NCBI RefSeq assembly: GCF_051401765.1
Contig: NW_027480440.1
Location: 2,976,001-3,040,000 of the forward strand
Source: Calliopsis andreniformis
Taxonomy: Eukaryota > Arthropoda > Insecta > Hymenoptera > Andrenidae
Length of the DNA: 64,000 nucleotides
Direction: 5' to 3'
Every line of letters starts with the position of its first letter. Positions within the stretch are counted from its first letter, which is position 1. The position numbers were made by a program, and so were the translations under genes. This document shows positions 62,561-64,000 of this stretch, in pieces. The notes beneath the pieces were generated by a model, which did no database searches, was not told where the DNA came from, and worked only from the letters and a program-made list of their open reading frames with translations.

Positions 62561-64000
62561 TCAATTCTCAATCCGCAATCCTCAGTCCTCTGTCCTCAAA
62601 CCACAATCCCCAACCCTCAGCCCTCATCCTCAATCCTCAATCCTCAATCCTCAGCCATCCGTCCTCAAACCTCAATCCTCAGCTCTCAGACCTCATCCTC
62701 GATCCTCAATCGCCAATCCTCAATCCTCAATCTTCAATCCTAAATACTCAATCTTCAATCCTCAATCCTCAGTCCTCAAACCTCAACTCTGAATCCTGAA
62801 TACTCAACCTTCAATCCTCAATCCTCAGTCCTGAATACTCTACCATCAATCTTCAATCCTCAATCCCCAATGCTCAATCCTCAATCCTCATTCTTCAGTC
62901 CTCAATACCCAATCCTCAACCTTCAATCCTCAATCCTCAATGCTCAATCCTCAATCAGTCAATCCTCAAACCTCAATCTTCAATCCTCAATACTCAATCT
63001 TCAATCCTGAATCCTCAATTCTCAATCCTCAGTGCTCAATCCTCAATCCTCAATCCTCAATACTCAATCCTCAATCCTCAATCCTCAATCCTCAATATTC
63101 AATCCTCAATACCCAATCCTCAGTCTTCGATCCTCAATCCTCAATCCTCAATCCTCAATCCTCAATCCTCAGTCCTCAAACCTCAATCCTGAATCCTCAA
63201 TCATGAATCCTCAATCTTCAGCCCTCAGTCCTACACAATCAGTTGTCAATCCTCAATCCTCAATAGAATGTCCTCAATTCACAGTTTTCAATACTCAATA
63301 CTCAACCTGCAACCTTCAGATCTCTATCCACAAACATCAATTCTCATCACTCAACCCTCAATGCTCAGTCCCCAATCCTCAATGTTCAATCCTCAATCCT
63401 CAATCATCAACCCTCAATCTTAATCTTCAATCCTCAATACTCAATCTTCAATCCTCAATCCTCAATCCTCAATCCTCAATACTCAATCCTCAATCTTCAA
63501 TCCTCAATACTCAATCTTCAAACCTCAATCCTCAATCCTCAACCCTCAATCCTCAATCCTCAATCCACAATCGTCAGTCTTCCATCCTCAATACTCAATC
63601 TTCAATCCTCAATGCTCAATCCTCAATCCTCAATCCTCAATCCTCAATCTTAATCTTCAATCGTCAATACTCAATCTTCAATCCTCAATCCTCAATCCTC
63701 AATCGTCAACACTCAATCCTCAATCATGAATCCTCAATCCTCAGTCCTCAGTCTACAATCCTCAATACTCAATCTGCAATCCTCAATCCTCAGTCCTCAA
63801 TCCTCAATCCTCATTCTTCAATCCTCAATACCGAATCCTCAATCTTCAATCCTCAATCCTCAATACTCAATCTTCAATCCTCAATCCTCAATCCTCATTC
63901 TTCAATTATCAATACCGAATCCTCAATCTTCAATCCTCAATCCTCAATCCTCAATTCTCAATCTTCAATCCTCAATCCTCAGACATCAAACATCAATACT
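62561..64000. repeat. S-like copy running off the window
   Basis: From about 62,620 to 63,940 the sequence matches S copy 2 (57,670-58,990) at offset about 4,948, with an A core at 63,264. A private irregularity (AATCAGTCAATCC near 62,953) replaces the TCAATTC-containing units of S. In the last 60 bp the match shifts to the region of S near 59,370, and the array continues past base 64,000. Confidence 0.8.

Larger units (their letters stand above)
1..64000. repeat. Heptamer satellite array (TCAATCC)n, whole window
   Basis: The plus strand is a head-to-tail array of TCAATCC from end to end, always in the same orientation. I saw no inverted segment and no stretch of unrelated sequence. The pure unit has A2 T2 C3 and no G, so the plus strand is almost G-free and strand asymmetry is extreme. 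Common variant units are TCAATCT, TCAATAC, TCAGTCC, TCAACCC, TCAAACC and TGAATCC. Units are 7 bp except for inherited 6-bp units and rare 8-bp units. Above the monomer are local repeats of 692-768 bp and larger repeats of 1.9, 2.8, 6.0, 8.1 and 8.8 kb. Long tandem arrays with nested higher-order repeats are typical of eukaryotic heterochromatin; chromosome position and species are not deducible here. Confidence 0.98.

Noticed and set aside
99..63206. Dozens of plus-strand ORFs of 60-454 codons as protein genes
   Set aside because: All read the heptamer as (SILNPQS)n, overlap in several frames with the same peptide, and start and stop at random unit variants. No codon bias, domain, signal or regulatory context separates them from the repeat.
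95..63375. Core elements as inserted transposons or SINEs
   Set aside because: Cores remain in heptamer register throughout. They have no terminal inverted repeats, poly-A tails or target-site duplications, and grade into the plain heptamer (A'' and C are intermediate or partial).
1..64000. Heptapeptide repeat protein, similar in style to the RNA polymerase II CTD or a coiled coil
   Set aside because: The seven-residue period follows from 21 bp = 3 units in every frame, so it needs no protein-level selection. One proline in every seven residues also argues against a coiled coil.
1..64000. Telomere (7-bp repeat with a G-rich strand)
   Set aside because: GGATTGA is not a telomere repeat I know (TTAGGG, TTTAGGG and others). 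Perfect runs reach only about 70 bp, and the array is full of inherited variants and kilobase HORs, unlike telomerase-made DNA.
1..64000. CRISPR array
   Set aside because: The repeat is 7 bp with no 25-40-bp repeat and unique spacer structure, and no cas-like gene is present.
1..64000. CENP-B box or other centromere protein box
   Set aside because: I saw no match to the CENP-B box pattern, and no CGGG occurs where it would be needed. Reading by eye is not exhaustive, so centromere identity stays open.

Overview
The whole 64-kb window is one uninterrupted satellite DNA array built on the 7-bp unit TCAATCC (CCTCAAT in another rotation; GGATTGA on the minus strand). I found no unique-sequence DNA, and nothing I can support as a protein gene, RNA gene, mobile element or CRISPR array. 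The array enters at base 1 and leaves at base 64,000, so its true size is larger. An array this long with nested higher-order repeats (HORs) points to eukaryotic heterochromatin (pericentromeric, subtelomeric or sex-chromosomal). The sequence does not let me name the species.

The many plus-strand ORFs are a product of the repeat. TCAATCC has no stop in any plus-strand frame, and because 7 is not a multiple of 3 every frame reads the same heptapeptide, S-I-L-N-P-Q-S. The minus strand has TGA once per 21 bp in every frame. The ORFs begin and end at point variants of the heptamer and overlap in several frames, so I annotate none as CDS.

The information lies above the heptamer. (1) A diverged block of 16 heptamers (~112 bp, here called the 'core') recurs 91 times by my count. 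Its subfamilies A, A', A'', A''', B, B' and C align unit by unit, so they share one ancestor. (2) Hexamer units, mostly TCGTCC or TCATCC, are inherited with the larger repeats and act as register marks. For five tandem-repeat periods and two deletions, length equals a multiple of 7 minus the number of hexamers inside. That is what homology-driven unequal exchange in heptamer register predicts.

Layout: 1-1,800 is a mixed lead-in; 1,801-3,305 a 754-bp unit twice; 3,255-4,400 a pair of A cores 692 bp apart; 4,401-13,169 (L1) and 13,170-21,603 (L2) a tandem duplication of ~8.8/8.4 kb; 21,604-23,200 a mosaic patch; 23,201-40,440 two full copies and a truncated third of a near-identical 6,027-bp HOR (H1-H3); 40,441-42,830 a 2.4-kb block D; 42,830-48,564 a deleted fourth HOR copy and the start of a fifth; 48,565-50,950 a second D, so D plus HOR forms an 8,124-bp superunit; 50,705-56,323 a 2.75/2.87-kb unit twice (R1, R2); 55,753-59,578 a 1,913-bp unit twice (S1, S2); 59,579-64,000 rearranged pieces of S and of block E.

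All coordinates and counts were read by eye. Breakpoints inside pure heptamer stretches are uncertain by up to about 40 bp. Near-identity of the 6,027-bp copies may reflect recent amplification, but an assembly error must be excluded.
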